DNA from: Noviherbaspirillum malthae
Lineage (GTDB): Bacteria > Pseudomonadota > Gammaproteobacteria > Burkholderiales > Burkholderiaceae_D
Assembly (NCBI RefSeq): GCF_015352985.1
Contig: NZ_JACYXF010000003.1
Location: 248,001 to 312,000 of the forward strand
Reading direction: 5' to 3'
Length of the DNA stretch: 64,000 bases
In this document: positions 54,833-62,781 of the stretch, in pieces
Layout: each line of letters opens with the position of its first letter
Numbering within the stretch: the first letter of the stretch is position 1
Notes under the pieces: model-generated
What the model saw: the letters and a program-made list of their open reading frames with translations, nothing else
The model's database searches: none
Told to the model about the DNA's origin: nothing
Made by a program: the position numbers and the translations under genes

Positions 54833-55528
54833 ATGGCGGAAGCATATGTAGGAGAAATTCGACTGCTGGCATTCAATTACGCGCCGGAAGGCTGGTTGCT
54901 GTGCCAGGGGCAACAGCTAAACGTATCGCAGTACCAGGCCTTGTTCGCATTGATCGGCAACGTGTACGGTGGCGATGGTGACACCACATTCAATCTGCCG
55001 GATCTGCGCGGCCGCGTTCCTACCCAATGCGGCCAAGGGCCGTTGTCGGTGTATCAGTGGGCCCAGAAAGGAGGAACCACGGCAACGACGATCAATGCCA
55101 GCTCCAGTTTCACACTGAGCAGCGTCAATCAGTTGCCGGCGCACTCGCATTCCGCAACCTTTACGCCGACCGGCGGCGGTACGCCGGTGCAGCCGACGAT
55201 TGCCGTCAAGGTCAGCAATGATGCTGGAACTTCTTCAACGCCGATTGCAAACGGCTATATCGCAAAAAGTGCATCGACTGCGCCGGCGCAGCCTACGATG
55301 TACGCGTCGACGGCATCCAGCACGACGACGCTCAATTCCGATACTGCGACCGCGTCCGGCGGCAGCGGCGGCATCACCGGCGGCTCCGTCGGCATTGGAA
55401 CGACCGGTTCGGTGCAACCTTCTCCAGTCAACGTGCCGATCTCGGTATCCATGCCGGCTGTCATGCCGCCTTTTGTCGCAATGAATTATGCGATCTGCGT
55501 CAACGGATACTTCCCGCCGCGTCCCTGA
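54833..55528 (+). CDS. Phage-tail-collar domain protein (microcystin-dependent-protein-like)
   Basis: 231 residues. The N-terminal collar domain is clear: YVGEIRLLAFNYAPEGWLLC, GQQLNVSQYQALFALIGNVY, TTFNLPDLRGRVPTQCGQGP. A Ser/Thr/Gly-rich low-complexity middle follows, then NYAICVNGYFPPRP at the C-terminus. Such proteins (MdpB-like) are encoded outside prophages in many soil bacteria; function is not established. GGAGG before the ATG at 54833 decides the start over an upstream frame. 262 bp from the divergent giant gene; neighbours on the right are modification-type enzymes. Confidence 0.88.
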   Translation: MAEAYVGEIRLLAFNYAPEGWLLCQGQQLNVSQYQALFALIGNVYGGDGDTTFNLPDLRGRVPTQCGQGPLSVYQWAQKGGTTATTINASSSFTLSSVNQLPAHSHSATFTPTGGGTPVQPTIAVKVSNDAGTSSTPIANGYIAKSASTAPAQPTMYASTASSTTTLNSDTATASGGSGGITGGSVGIGTTGSVQPSPVNVPISVSMPAVMPPFVAMNYAICVNGYFPPRP

Positions 55529-55609
55529 GCCGATGTTGAATTGATATTTTCGAAGCGGCGGCACTGCCCCCGCGTGGATGCATGCGGGCCAAGGCATACC
55601 GCTTCGTTG

Positions 55610-56656
55610 TCAGTCTGGCTGTGCGTACTCAAACTCAAGGCCGGGACGGCTTCCGAGGCGGTATCGAAACTGCAGTGTCTCTCCTCCGCGGAAAACAGGC
55701 TTGCCCGGAAAGGGCTGCGGCAGATTCAGGCTGCTTTCATGGTCAAGCAGACGATTGCCGCCATACACGTCTATCCTTGTCAGCAGCATGGGCCGGTACT
55801 TCGACGCAAACGAGGCAGGAATGCGGATGCGTGCCGCGGGCAAGACGCTTTCTTCCACGGCTGCCCAGTCCCTGATGCGCTGCGTACTGAGTTCGAACAC
55901 GGTGCCAAGATAGATGCGGTCGGGCTCGCGTTCCGCCGGGCCGCAACTATCGCTGACAGGCGCTGCGTACTCCTTCGCAAGATGCAGCAGGCAAGCGTTC
56001 ACGCTGACCTTGGCCGGTACCATCAGCGCGCCGGGCGCCTGCGTCATCAGGTGGCGTGCGATTGCGACTTGCGGTTCGCTGCGCAGGCTCGCATTCATCG
56101 TTTCGGAAATGATGACGTCCGGGGTTTCGTCTACCGGTATGCGATATCGGGTGGCATCCGTGCAGATGTAGCCGTCAACATGGGACGAGAAACCGAATCC
56201 GTCGATCAGTTGCCTTGCATGGAAAAGCGATTCCTCATGAATGTCAATCAGCGTGAACAAGGCTTCCTGCGGAGACAGCACCGACATCAGCGGAAGTGCG
56301 AGGGTCGCGAAAGGGCCGCATCCGGCGTACAGCACGCGCACTGGCCGGCCCGGCCGCCGCGCATCGCTGATTGCCGAATCCAGTCCTCTGATAAAGGCGA
56401 TGGTACGAAAGCATTCCCTTGCGCACAGGGCGGCCTTGATCGGCGAGATTGCCAACCCTGCATCAAGCCGGGTTTGCATGGCGCCAAGATCGAGTCCATC
56501 GGGCCCGGGCAGCGCTGAGCGTCTTTCGATCAATTGCCTGAGCGCCGTGACCTGGCGTATCAATGCACTCTTGGAGTGAGCCGGATGAATAATGTCGAGC
56601 GTTAGTTTGCGGAGCAACCCATGATCGTCGATATCGCGCGAATTGAGTATCTGCAT
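55610..56656 (-). CDS. SAM-dependent methyltransferase with PRMT-like double-E loop
   Basis: 348 residues. A helical N-terminal ~100 residues precedes the Rossmann domain: motif I VLYAGCGP (108-115), acidic end of strand 2 in LIDIHEE, and DVIISETMNASLRSE (180-194). The last has the spacing S-E-x-M-x3-L-x2-E of the double-E loop of protein arginine methyltransferases (E185 and E194 here). The C-terminal half is beta-rich, as the PRMT barrel would be, though I see no THW loop. It may modify arginine or another guanidino/amine substrate; target unknown. Start at 56656 with AGGAAAG upstream. Convergent with the tail-collar gene. Confidence 0.75.
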   Translation of the reverse strand: MQILNSRDIDDHGLLRKLTLDIIHPAHSKSALIRQVTALRQLIERRSALPGPDGLDLGAMQTRLDAGLAISPIKAALCARECFRTIAFIRGLDSAISDARRPGRPVRVLYAGCGPFATLALPLMSVLSPQEALFTLIDIHEESLFHARQLIDGFGFSSHVDGYICTDATRYRIPVDETPDVIISETMNASLRSEPQVAIARHLMTQAPGALMVPAKVSVNACLLHLAKEYAAPVSDSCGPAEREPDRIYLGTVFELSTQRIRDWAAVEESVLPAARIRIPASFASKYRPMLLTRIDVYGGNRLLDHESSLNLPQPFPGKPVFRGGETLQFRYRLGSRPGLEFEYAQPD

Positions 56657-56743
56657 GAATGTCTTTCCTGGAAGGACCTGGAATTCCCGGCATGATTGCG
56701 ATGCACCGAGATCGGCCATCTGTCCGGTAAGGGAATCTCGCCA

Positions 56744-57079
56744 TCAGGCAAACAGGATCTGGTAGCGCTGCTGCATCTCCGGCGGCGAGAAGGCTGGCGC
56801 CGCCGCAGAGAGACGGGCACCCGGTGAAGAGACTGGAGCAATGCACCACACGTGCCGGCCCAATGCAGGATGCTCGATGCAGTAATTGTCCTGAAGCAGA
56901 AGCCGGTCTGGCGAGCCGGCAAAAATCAGGGACAGTGGTGTGGGAAATTTTTCCGGCAATCCTTTGCGAGGATATTCCCTCGCTTCGGTCAGCAGCAGTT
57001 CAACCGCGCCGGCGAGCGTGTCGACCGTGAACGTGCTGCCCACCAGTGGAGTAAAAACATCGAGCGCAGGCGTCATCAT
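56744..57079 (-). CDS. DUF6916-like small protein
   Basis: A protein of about 111 residues (starting MMTPALDVFTPLVGSTF). The sequence FTPLVGSTFTV, LTEAREYPRKG, FSLIF-like SLIFAGSPDR, CIEHPALGRHVWCIAPV looks like the small domain that I know as DUF6916, repeatedly encoded beside tail-collar proteins; this naming is from memory. An ATG at 57121 would add 14 residues. 87 bp upstream of the methyltransferase on the same strand, hence one operon. Confidence 0.65.
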   Translation of the reverse strand: MMTPALDVFTPLVGSTFTVDTLAGAVELLLTEAREYPRKGLPEKFPTPLSLIFAGSPDRLLLQDNYCIEHPALGRHVWCIAPVSSPGARLSAAAPAFSPPEMQQRYQILFA

Positions 57080-57163
57080 GTTTTCTTTCGGAGCATTGGA
57101 TGGAATATGAGTGCCGGTCATAATGACAAGTGCCGATGAAGCCACCAACACAAGGACAAGAAT

Positions 57164-57670
57164 ATGCACGCGCTGGCGCAGGATCTCGACAACTTGACCA
57201 TACGCAATGCCAACGCTGGCGATCAGGATTTTCTGATACGCCTGTATGCATCCACCAGGGACGACCTGCGGCAGATAGCGGCCGACCCGGCGTTTGCCGA
57301 TTCCTTGATCGCCATGCAGCAGAACATGCAGGCGGCAAGCTATCGAAGTCGCTATCCCGATGCCGAATATCTGTTGCTGGAACATCATGGAGACGCCGTC
57401 GGTCGCATGATCGTCGATACCGGTCCCGAAGAAATCAGACTGATCGACATTTCCTTCATGCCGCATTCCCGAGGCAAGGGATTCGGCACGGCCGTATTGC
57501 GCAGTCTGCAGCAATGCGCTGCAAGAAAAGCAATGCCGCTGCGACTCTCGGTTCATCGCAACAATGTGCGTGCCAGACGTCTTTATGCAGCATTGGGATT
57601 CCGGGTTGAATCTGGCGATGAGATGGCGGAGAAAATGCTTTGGACAAGACCGGCTTCTCCGACATGGTGA
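57164..57670 (+). CDS. GNAT-family N-acetyltransferase
   Basis: A 168-residue GNAT enzyme. Motif A is IRLIDISFMPHSRGKGFGTA, with the acetyl-CoA loop RGKGFG, and motif B is VHRNNVRARRLYAALGF. The N-terminus TIRNANAGDQDFLIRLY is typical. It could acetylate a small molecule or a protein of this locus; not determinable. Divergent from the DUF6916-like gene by 84 bp. GGA eight bases before the ATG. Confidence 0.88.
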   Translation: MHALAQDLDNLTIRNANAGDQDFLIRLYASTRDDLRQIAADPAFADSLIAMQQNMQAASYRSRYPDAEYLLLEHHGDAVGRMIVDTGPEEIRLIDISFMPHSRGKGFGTAVLRSLQQCAARKAMPLRLSVHRNNVRARRLYAALGFRVESGDEMAEKMLWTRPASPTW

Positions 57671-57718
57671 TTCTGCAGGAACGCAGCAAGGCCGGATACC
57701 GGCTCGAATGGTGCTATG

Positions 57719-58145
57719 GGTCCGGCCCGAAAATAAATTGAGCCGGACCCCCTCGCCCCGACCCTCTCCCAGACAATAGTGTTCGGCACACTTTGTGCTG
57801 TGCGACTATCTTTTAGTCTCCCTTCTCCCGCAAGCGGGAGAAGGGCCGGGGATGAGGGGGCTTGCCAGGTCCTTCTTTGTTTGCACTGCTGAAAAGCAGG
57901 ACTTATCTTCCGTTTGTCAGAGAAGGGGCTTGGCAAGCCCCCTCACCCCCAGCCCTCTCCCGCTTGCGGGAGAGGGGGCTGACAGGTCTCCGTAGAAAAT
58001 GAGGAGGCAGGTGACTTTAAAAATGCTGCGAATGAAAAGCGGTCTCACGTTGGCAAACAGTGTGCCGAACATTATTGCAGCGATCTCCCAGAGGTAGAGA
58101 GTGAGATCAGCGGCCCGAAAGATGAGCCATTTTTCGGGCCGGCTC
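57719..58145. repeat. Dispersed intergenic repeat, copy 2, split by an insertion
   Basis: The left half (57719-57773, GGCCCGAAAATA to CCCTCTCCCAGA) and right half (58085-58141, CTCCCAGAGGTAGAGAGTGAG to TTTTTCGGGCCG) together align with the intact copy at 39493. No gene lies between the GNAT stop and 58291. Confidence 0.75.
57774..58084. mobile_element. Non-coding 311-bp insertion with inverted-repeat ends and 8-bp target duplication
   Basis: CTCCCAGA occurs at 57766-57773 and again at 58085-58092, flanking the insert. The left end CAATAGTGTTCGGCACACT and the complement of the right end CAATAATGTTCGGCACACT match at 18 of 19; the right repeat stops 7 bp short of the duplication. The interior holds two large GC hairpins (CTCCCGCAAGCGGGAG near 57830, CTCCCGCTTGCGGGAG near 57960) that are themselves inverted to each other. 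No coding capacity. Confidence 0.7.
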
Positions 58146-58291
58146 GATACTCCCAAGCCATAACTCTGCTTGAGATCGCGTCTGTCTTCGCCTGGCCACA
58201 TTGCGCTCCTCATCCATGGCCCCGCCATGGAGTCCCGCTCTGCAAGTCCGGCCTTGCCTGTCGAAAAAATCCGCCAATCTCGTTTGGCATG

Positions 58292-58858
58292 TCATGACTT
58301 GGAATTGGTACAAGACATCCCAATGTCTTGCAATGCCTTGTTCACACGGGCGAGCAGTAGCGCATGCATCTCGGCCAAGACATTGGAACACTCGGCATGC
58401 TGCCGGACCAGTCCATCGAGTTGAAATCTTGCATCGGTCAAGCGCCGCTGCATTACGGTGTCCATATCGTCGACGCTTGACTCCAGCAGTACCGCATATG
58501 CTTTCTCCGCCTCGCTCTTTGCCCAGTCCGTCATGTGAATGCGATGGGAAACCCGCTCGAGTTCGGCGGCAAGACCCGTTGCTTCTTCAGCACCAAGCAC
58601 TCTTTCTCTGGCAGCATCGTCAATGATCCGTCCGAACTTATGCCGTGCCAGGGTGTGCGCGCAAGACAGCTGGCTGGCTCGAACCCTTGCGGTGCATAGT
58701 CCGACCCGAACGACACCCGGTTCCATGCCTGTCTCCCGCAGACGCCGTTTGGCAATACCGTTTTCGAACGCAACCCGTTCATGTACAAGGCCGCAATAAG
58801 CTACCCGCAAGGCGGATATCCGTTCCAGCAAATCGAGAAGCGATTCGGAATTACGCAT
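58292..58858 (-). CDS. Unrecognised helical protein
   Basis: 188 residues, almost entirely helix-forming, charged, with seven scattered Cys and no signal peptide or membrane span. LLDLLERISALRVAYCGLV, ARHKFGRIIDDAARERVLG and a coiled-coil-like C-terminal third (MQRRLTDARFQLDGLVRQHA) stand out. I do not know the family. It follows the PhyH-type gene by 43 bp on the same strand, so it may be a partner or substrate of that dioxygenase. Confidence 0.6.
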   Translation of the reverse strand: MRNSESLLDLLERISALRVAYCGLVHERVAFENGIAKRRLRETGMEPGVVRVGLCTARVRASQLSCAHTLARHKFGRIIDDAARERVLGAEEATGLAAELERVSHRIHMTDWAKSEAEKAYAVLLESSVDDMDTVMQRRLTDARFQLDGLVRQHAECSNVLAEMHALLLARVNKALQDIGMSCTNSKS

Positions 58859-58901
58859 GATGAGATGGGCTATCGAACGCGAATGACAGCAAGTCCGCCT
58901 T

Positions 58902-59855
58902 TCATATCCAGTCACTCTGCTCATCGGCAGAACGAGGCACATAAGTCAGGTACTGGACCATGCGCGGGAAAACGCCATGATTGGGCGTGGCGCAGTGTGG
59001 AAGCGCTTGATGCCAGATCGCGAGATCGCCGCACTGTCCCGGCACCGACACCGGCTTCAACTGTTGCGGCGCCAGTTCCCGTGCTTGTGCGCCTTGCGGC
59101 AGGGAGGACAGCCATGTGCCGATATGGTGATGAAAGCCTGGCACGCAATGGAAGGCGCCGTCGTCCGCTCCGCAATCGGTGAGGTATAGCAAACCCTGCA
59201 GTCGATACGGTATGGGCAGTACCAGACTGGCATCCCAGTGCAGTCCGCTGCCCATGAAGCGATAAGCTTCATGTTCCGGCGGATTGAAACTGACCTTGTC
59301 GATCGTCCTGCAGATTTTCCGGCTCGCATAGAGCTGCTGAAAAGCCTTGTGGATCCTCTTCGATTCGCGATTTGCGTTCAGGGCGGGATGATCGAAGAAC
59401 CTCACCATCATCCCTCGCTTTTCGTCATGGTCCCGGTACCATGATGCGGGATCATCCGGACTTGCCTGAAGAAATTCCCAGATCGCTTTTTGCGTTGCAC
59501 GACATTGTTCCGCCGGGACGGCATTCCGCAATACCAGAAAGCCATTTTTTCCCCAAGAGGCCAGATCGTCTGCCGACAGTACATCTTCCATCATTGGCTC
59601 GGCGTCGTCGGCATGGGCATCAGCATTCTCCTTGCCGTTCTCTATCAGCCATTGTTCAAAGGCATCGCGATGCGGCCTATGGAAATAAAGATGCTGCAAT
59701 GCCGTTTCCATCGCAATGCCGAGATGGTTCAACGCTTGCACTTCTTCACGCCAGAAGTTCATATGGCCATGCTGCTCGGACTTGAAAGCCGGATCGAGAG
59801 CCCGCGCCCAGAATCTTTGCAATACTGTCCAATGCTGCAAGCGTTGTATCGGCAT
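58902..59855 (-). CDS. PhyH-type Fe(II)/2-oxoglutarate dioxygenase
   Basis: About 317 residues. An N-terminal helical extension (1-110) precedes a phytanoyl-CoA-dioxygenase-like jelly roll: FLVLRNAVP, the iron motif HxD in GLHWDASLVLP, the bend FHCVPGFHHHIGTWL, and GDLAIWHQALPH...PRMVQYLTY, which supplies the distal His and the 2-oxoglutarate Arg. Substrate unknown; PhyH relatives hydroxylate lipids, amino acids or natural products. The start at 59855 (MPIQRLQHW) follows GGGAAG, though other ATGs are possible. First of a two-gene operon with the helical protein. Confidence 0.75.
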   Translation of the reverse strand: MPIQRLQHWTVLQRFWARALDPAFKSEQHGHMNFWREEVQALNHLGIAMETALQHLYFHRPHRDAFEQWLIENGKENADAHADDAEPMMEDVLSADDLASWGKNGFLVLRNAVPAEQCRATQKAIWEFLQASPDDPASWYRDHDEKRGMMVRFFDHPALNANRESKRIHKAFQQLYASRKICRTIDKVSFNPPEHEAYRFMGSGLHWDASLVLPIPYRLQGLLYLTDCGADDGAFHCVPGFHHHIGTWLSSLPQGAQARELAPQQLKPVSVPGQCGDLAIWHQALPHCATPNHGVFPRMVQYLTYVPRSADEQSDWI

Positions 59856-59986
59856 CGAGAGTCGCTTCCCGGAAGTTGCAATGGTTGAGCAATCGTTTTG
59901 AAGCTCTTTGACAGATTGATCGGTCCTTCGATCCAGGCCGAATGCAAGGCAAATAGCCCTGCCTGAAGCAGGAAGCCGGAAAAGTA

Positions 59987-60026
59987 AAAAGCCCCGTATC
60001 GGCCTGATGCCGCGATACGGGGCTTG
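59987..60026 (-). terminator. Terminator of the puuD gene
   Basis: Minus strand AAGCCCCGTATCG and CGATACGGGGCTT form a 13-bp stem, followed by a T-rich run. 20 bp past the puuD stop. Confidence 0.88.
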
Positions 60027-60045
60027 AGAAACGGGAAGAGATGGC

Positions 60046-61269
60046 TTACTTCGCTCCACCCTCATACCACTTGCCGATGAGCGCACGCTCCTCATCGGTC
60101 ATCTTCGTGATGTTCCCGAGCGGCATGGCCTTCTGCAGCACCACCTGCTGGTAGATCTGCTGCGCATGCGCCTTGGTCTTCTCGGGCTGGTCGAACATCA
60201 GGCCCTTGGCCGCGGTGGGCATCATGGTCGGCGCGGCGGAATGGCACTGGATGCAATGCTTCTGCATCAGCGCCTGCACCTGGGTGATGTCCGCAGCCGC
60301 GGCTTCGCCGGGAGTGCCGCCTGCCGGTGCGGTGGACGGCGCGGAAGCAGGCGCAGCCGCCGGCTTGCTCGGTGCGATCCAGGCTGCGGTGCCGGCCAGC
60401 ATCGCCACGGCAACGATCGGATACACCGGGTTGACCACGCCCTTGTGGCGCAGGATGAAGAACTGGCGGATCAGCACGCCGGCCAGCATGATCAGCACCA
60501 GCACCAGCCAGTTGTGCGGATGGCTGTAGGTCATCGTGTAGTGGTTCGACAGCATCGCGAACAGCACCGGCAGCGTGAAGTAGGTGTTGTGCACGCTGCG
60601 CTGCTTGCCGCGCTGGCCGTGGATCGGGTCCACCGGCTGGCCGGCCTTCATCGCCGCAACTACCTTGCGCTGCCCCGGAATGATCCAGAAGAACACGTTG
60701 GCGCTCATGATGGTCGCGATCATCGCGCCGATGATCAGGAATGCCGCGCGGCCGGAGAACAGGTGGCAGGCCGCGTAGGACGCGATCACGACGAAGGCCA
60801 CTACCAGCACTGCCAGCAGCTTCTCGTTCTTCTGCAGCATGCGGCACAGGATGTCGTAGAACAGCCAGCCGACCACCAGGAAGCCGATGGCCAGCAGCAC
60901 CGCGACGGTGGGCGTGAGGTTGGCGACATTGGGGTCGATCAGGAAGACCTTGGGATTGAACAGGTAAAGCACCGAGAACAGGCCGAAACCCGACAGCCAG
61001 GTGCTGTACGACTCCCAGTAGAACCAGTGCAGGTCTTCCGGCAGGTGGCGCGGCGCACCGAGGTACTTTTGCGGATTGTAGAAGCCGCCGCCGTGCACGG
61101 CCCACAGTTCGCCGCCCACGCCCTGGTCCTTCAGGGTCTTGTCGGTCGGCGGTTTCAGGCTGTTGTCGAGCCAGACGAAATAAAACGAGGAACCGATCCA
61201 GGCGATCGCGACGATGACGTGCAGCCAGCGCAGCAGCAGGTTGGCCCAGTCGAGCAGATAACCTTCCAT
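60046..61269 (-). CDS. puuD: PuuD-type membrane urate hydroxylase with cytochrome c domain
   Basis: Oxidises urate to 5-hydroxyisourate, passing electrons to the respiratory chain instead of O2. 407 residues: eight or so transmembrane helices (LLLRWLHVIVAIAWIGSSFYFVWLDNSL at the start) with conserved His residues, then an Ala/Pro-rich linker (310-328) and a C-terminal cytochrome c domain with CIQCH (C339, C342, H343) and an axial Met in MPLGNIT. Start at 61269. Followed downstream only by its terminator; hydroxyisourate hydrolase is just upstream. Confidence 0.94.
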   Translation of the reverse strand: MEGYLLDWANLLLRWLHVIVAIAWIGSSFYFVWLDNSLKPPTDKTLKDQGVGGELWAVHGGGFYNPQKYLGAPRHLPEDLHWFYWESYSTWLSGFGLFSVLYLFNPKVFLIDPNVANLTPTVAVLLAIGFLVVGWLFYDILCRMLQKNEKLLAVLVVAFVVIASYAACHLFSGRAAFLIIGAMIATIMSANVFFWIIPGQRKVVAAMKAGQPVDPIHGQRGKQRSVHNTYFTLPVLFAMLSNHYTMTYSHPHNWLVLVLIMLAGVLIRQFFILRHKGVVNPVYPIVAVAMLAGTAAWIAPSKPAAAPASAPSTAPAGGTPGEAAAADITQVQALMQKHCIQCHSAAPTMMPTAAKGLMFDQPEKTKAHAQQIYQQVVLQKAMPLGNITKMTDEERALIGKWYEGGAK

Positions 61270-61310
61270 GTGTATGTCTCCTTCTTAATGCTTGCGTGTT
61301 GCAGCGCGGC

Positions 61311-61664
61311 TCAGCTGCCGCGATACGTCGAATAGCTCCAGGGGCTGGCGACCAGAGGCACATGATAGTGCTGGGACGCGTCGGCCACGCCGAAACGCAG
61401 GGTCACCACATCGAGGAAGGCCGGTTGCGGCAGCTGCACGCCCATGCGGGTGAAATAGCTGCCGATATGGAAGTCCAGTTCATAGATGCCGGACTGGAAG
61501 GCTTCGCCTTCGAGCAGCGGGCCATCGCAGCGGCCATCCGCATTGGTGGTTTTGGACAGCAAACGTGTTCTCTGATTGTCGACAATCTTGTAGAGAACCA
61601 CCTCAATTCCCTGGCCCGGCTTGCCATGCGCGGTATCCAGGACATGCGTAGTCAGACGACTCAT
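61311..61664 (-). CDS. uraH: 5-hydroxyisourate hydrolase (transthyretin-like)
   Basis: Hydrolyses 5-hydroxyisourate to OHCU, the step after PuuD. 117 residues, full family length, with LTTHVLDTAHGKPG at the N-terminus and the signature C-terminus SPWSYSTYRGS (YRGS). Two ATGs abut at 61667 and 61664; the GGAG upstream is 2 bp from the first and 5 bp from the second, favouring 61664. 41 bp before puuD, same operon. A perfect palindrome inside the gene (61574) resembles one in its promoter region. Confidence 0.95.
   Translation of the reverse strand: MSRLTTHVLDTAHGKPGQGIEVVLYKIVDNQRTRLLSKTTNADGRCDGPLLEGEAFQSGIYELDFHIGSYFTRMGVQLPQPAFLDVVTLRFGVADASQHYHVPLVASPWSYSTYRGS
61574..61587. promoter_or_regulatory. 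14-bp palindrome inside uraH, possible GntR operator
   Basis: GATTGTCGACAATC is a perfect palindrome, about 80 bp into the uraH coding region. It shares ATTGTnGACAAT with the intergenic site at 61793. Confidence 0.45.
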
Positions 61665-61792
61665 CATTACTCCAGAAATCAGATATATAGGGGAAACAAA
61701 GCCTGGTGCCGGAACGGCCGAGGCGCTGAGCATGAGGTGCCGCCGCGATGGGTGACTGCAGCTGCTCAAGAGATTAAACAAAATGACCAACA

Positions 61793-61806
61793 AATTGTTG
61801 ACAATT
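61793..61806. promoter_or_regulatory. Palindromic site between uraH and the GntR gene, likely operator
   Basis: AATTGTTGACAATT, with arms AATTGT/ACAATT, lies in the divergent promoter region, 129 bp from uraH and 132 bp from the regulator's ATG. A half-site GTCAACAATCG follows at 61829. Likely GntR-family operator, by position and symmetry. Confidence 0.55.
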
Positions 61807-61937
61807 CTAGGAGCCGTTGGCATCCTCGTCAACAATCGAAGAAACGATTTATTGTGCAACGACAGATTGCCGGATCGAAAAGCAACCCGGATCCGGCCGG
61901 CTCAGCCCATTCTCAGCCCATTGAACTGGAAAGACCC

Positions 61938-62681
61938 ATGGCCGCACGCCCCAAACTGGTGACCGCCGCTGCTGTACGGCAAGACATACCGCGGGAATCG
62001 CAAGAACCGCGCCTGCCGCCGGAAGAGCGGATGTACATCGAAATCTATGACGCCATCATGGAGCACCGCCTGCCGGCCGGCACCAAGCTGACCGAGCAGA
62101 CGCTGGGCGAAATCTACGACCTCGCGCGCCACAATGTGCGCAAGGTGCTGGGCAAGCTCGCCGCAGACGGCTTGGTGGACCTGGAGCCCAACCGCGGCGC
62201 CTATATCGCCAGCCCCAGCGAGCAGGAAGCGCACGACATGTTCGAACTGCGCCAGACGCTGGAGCAGATGGTGATGCAGAAGGTGGCGCAGAAAGCCACG
62301 GCGGCCGACTTCGACAAGCTGCGCAAGATGATCGAGCGCGAGCGCGATGCCTACATGCAGGGCAACCGCCCGTTGTGGATTCGCCTGTCGGCCGACTTCC
62401 ATATCGAGCTGGCCAAGCTTACCGGCAACATGCTGCTGGTCGACATGCTGCGCCGGCTGGTATCGCGCACCACTTTGCTCATTTCCACCACCGAAACCAC
62501 CGGCCAGCAGCCGTGCTCGTTCGACGAACACCTGCTGGTAATCGATGCCCTTCAGAACAAGGACGAAAAAGGTGCGCAGCATGAAATGGCGCACCACCTC
62601 GAACAATGCGCATGCCGGATGCTCAAGCGCCCGGAAAAGCGCTTTGACCTGCGCGCCGCCCTCAGCAAGGGCGACGCGTAG
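61938..62681 (+). CDS. GntR-family (FadR/FCD subfamily) regulator of urate catabolism
   Basis: A 247-residue transcription factor. N-terminal winged helix about 30-95 (RMYIEIYDAIMEHRLPAGTK, LTEQTLGEIYDLARHNVRKV, LGKLAADGLVDLEPNRGAYI), then a helical FCD ligand domain (FELRQTLEQMVM, D/H pattern in SADFHIELAKLTGN and HLEQCACRML) that normally binds a metal and a carboxylated ligand. GGAAAG precedes the ATG at 61938. Divergent from uraH-puuD and followed by the permease, so a local urate/purine-responsive regulator. Confidence 0.88.
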   Translation: MAARPKLVTAAAVRQDIPRESQEPRLPPEERMYIEIYDAIMEHRLPAGTKLTEQTLGEIYDLARHNVRKVLGKLAADGLVDLEPNRGAYIASPSEQEAHDMFELRQTLEQMVMQKVAQKATAADFDKLRKMIERERDAYMQGNRPLWIRLSADFHIELAKLTGNMLLVDMLRRLVSRTTLLISTTETTGQQPCSFDEHLLVIDALQNKDEKGAQHEMAHHLEQCACRMLKRPEKRFDLRAALSKGDA

Positions 62682-62781
62682 TAGCAAGACCGTTCACCCG
62701 CAGGTACGGCATACAGAAGCTGCATAGACAGCACCCAATAATAAAAATCCACTTCACACCCATTCCAGAATTGGAGACGAC

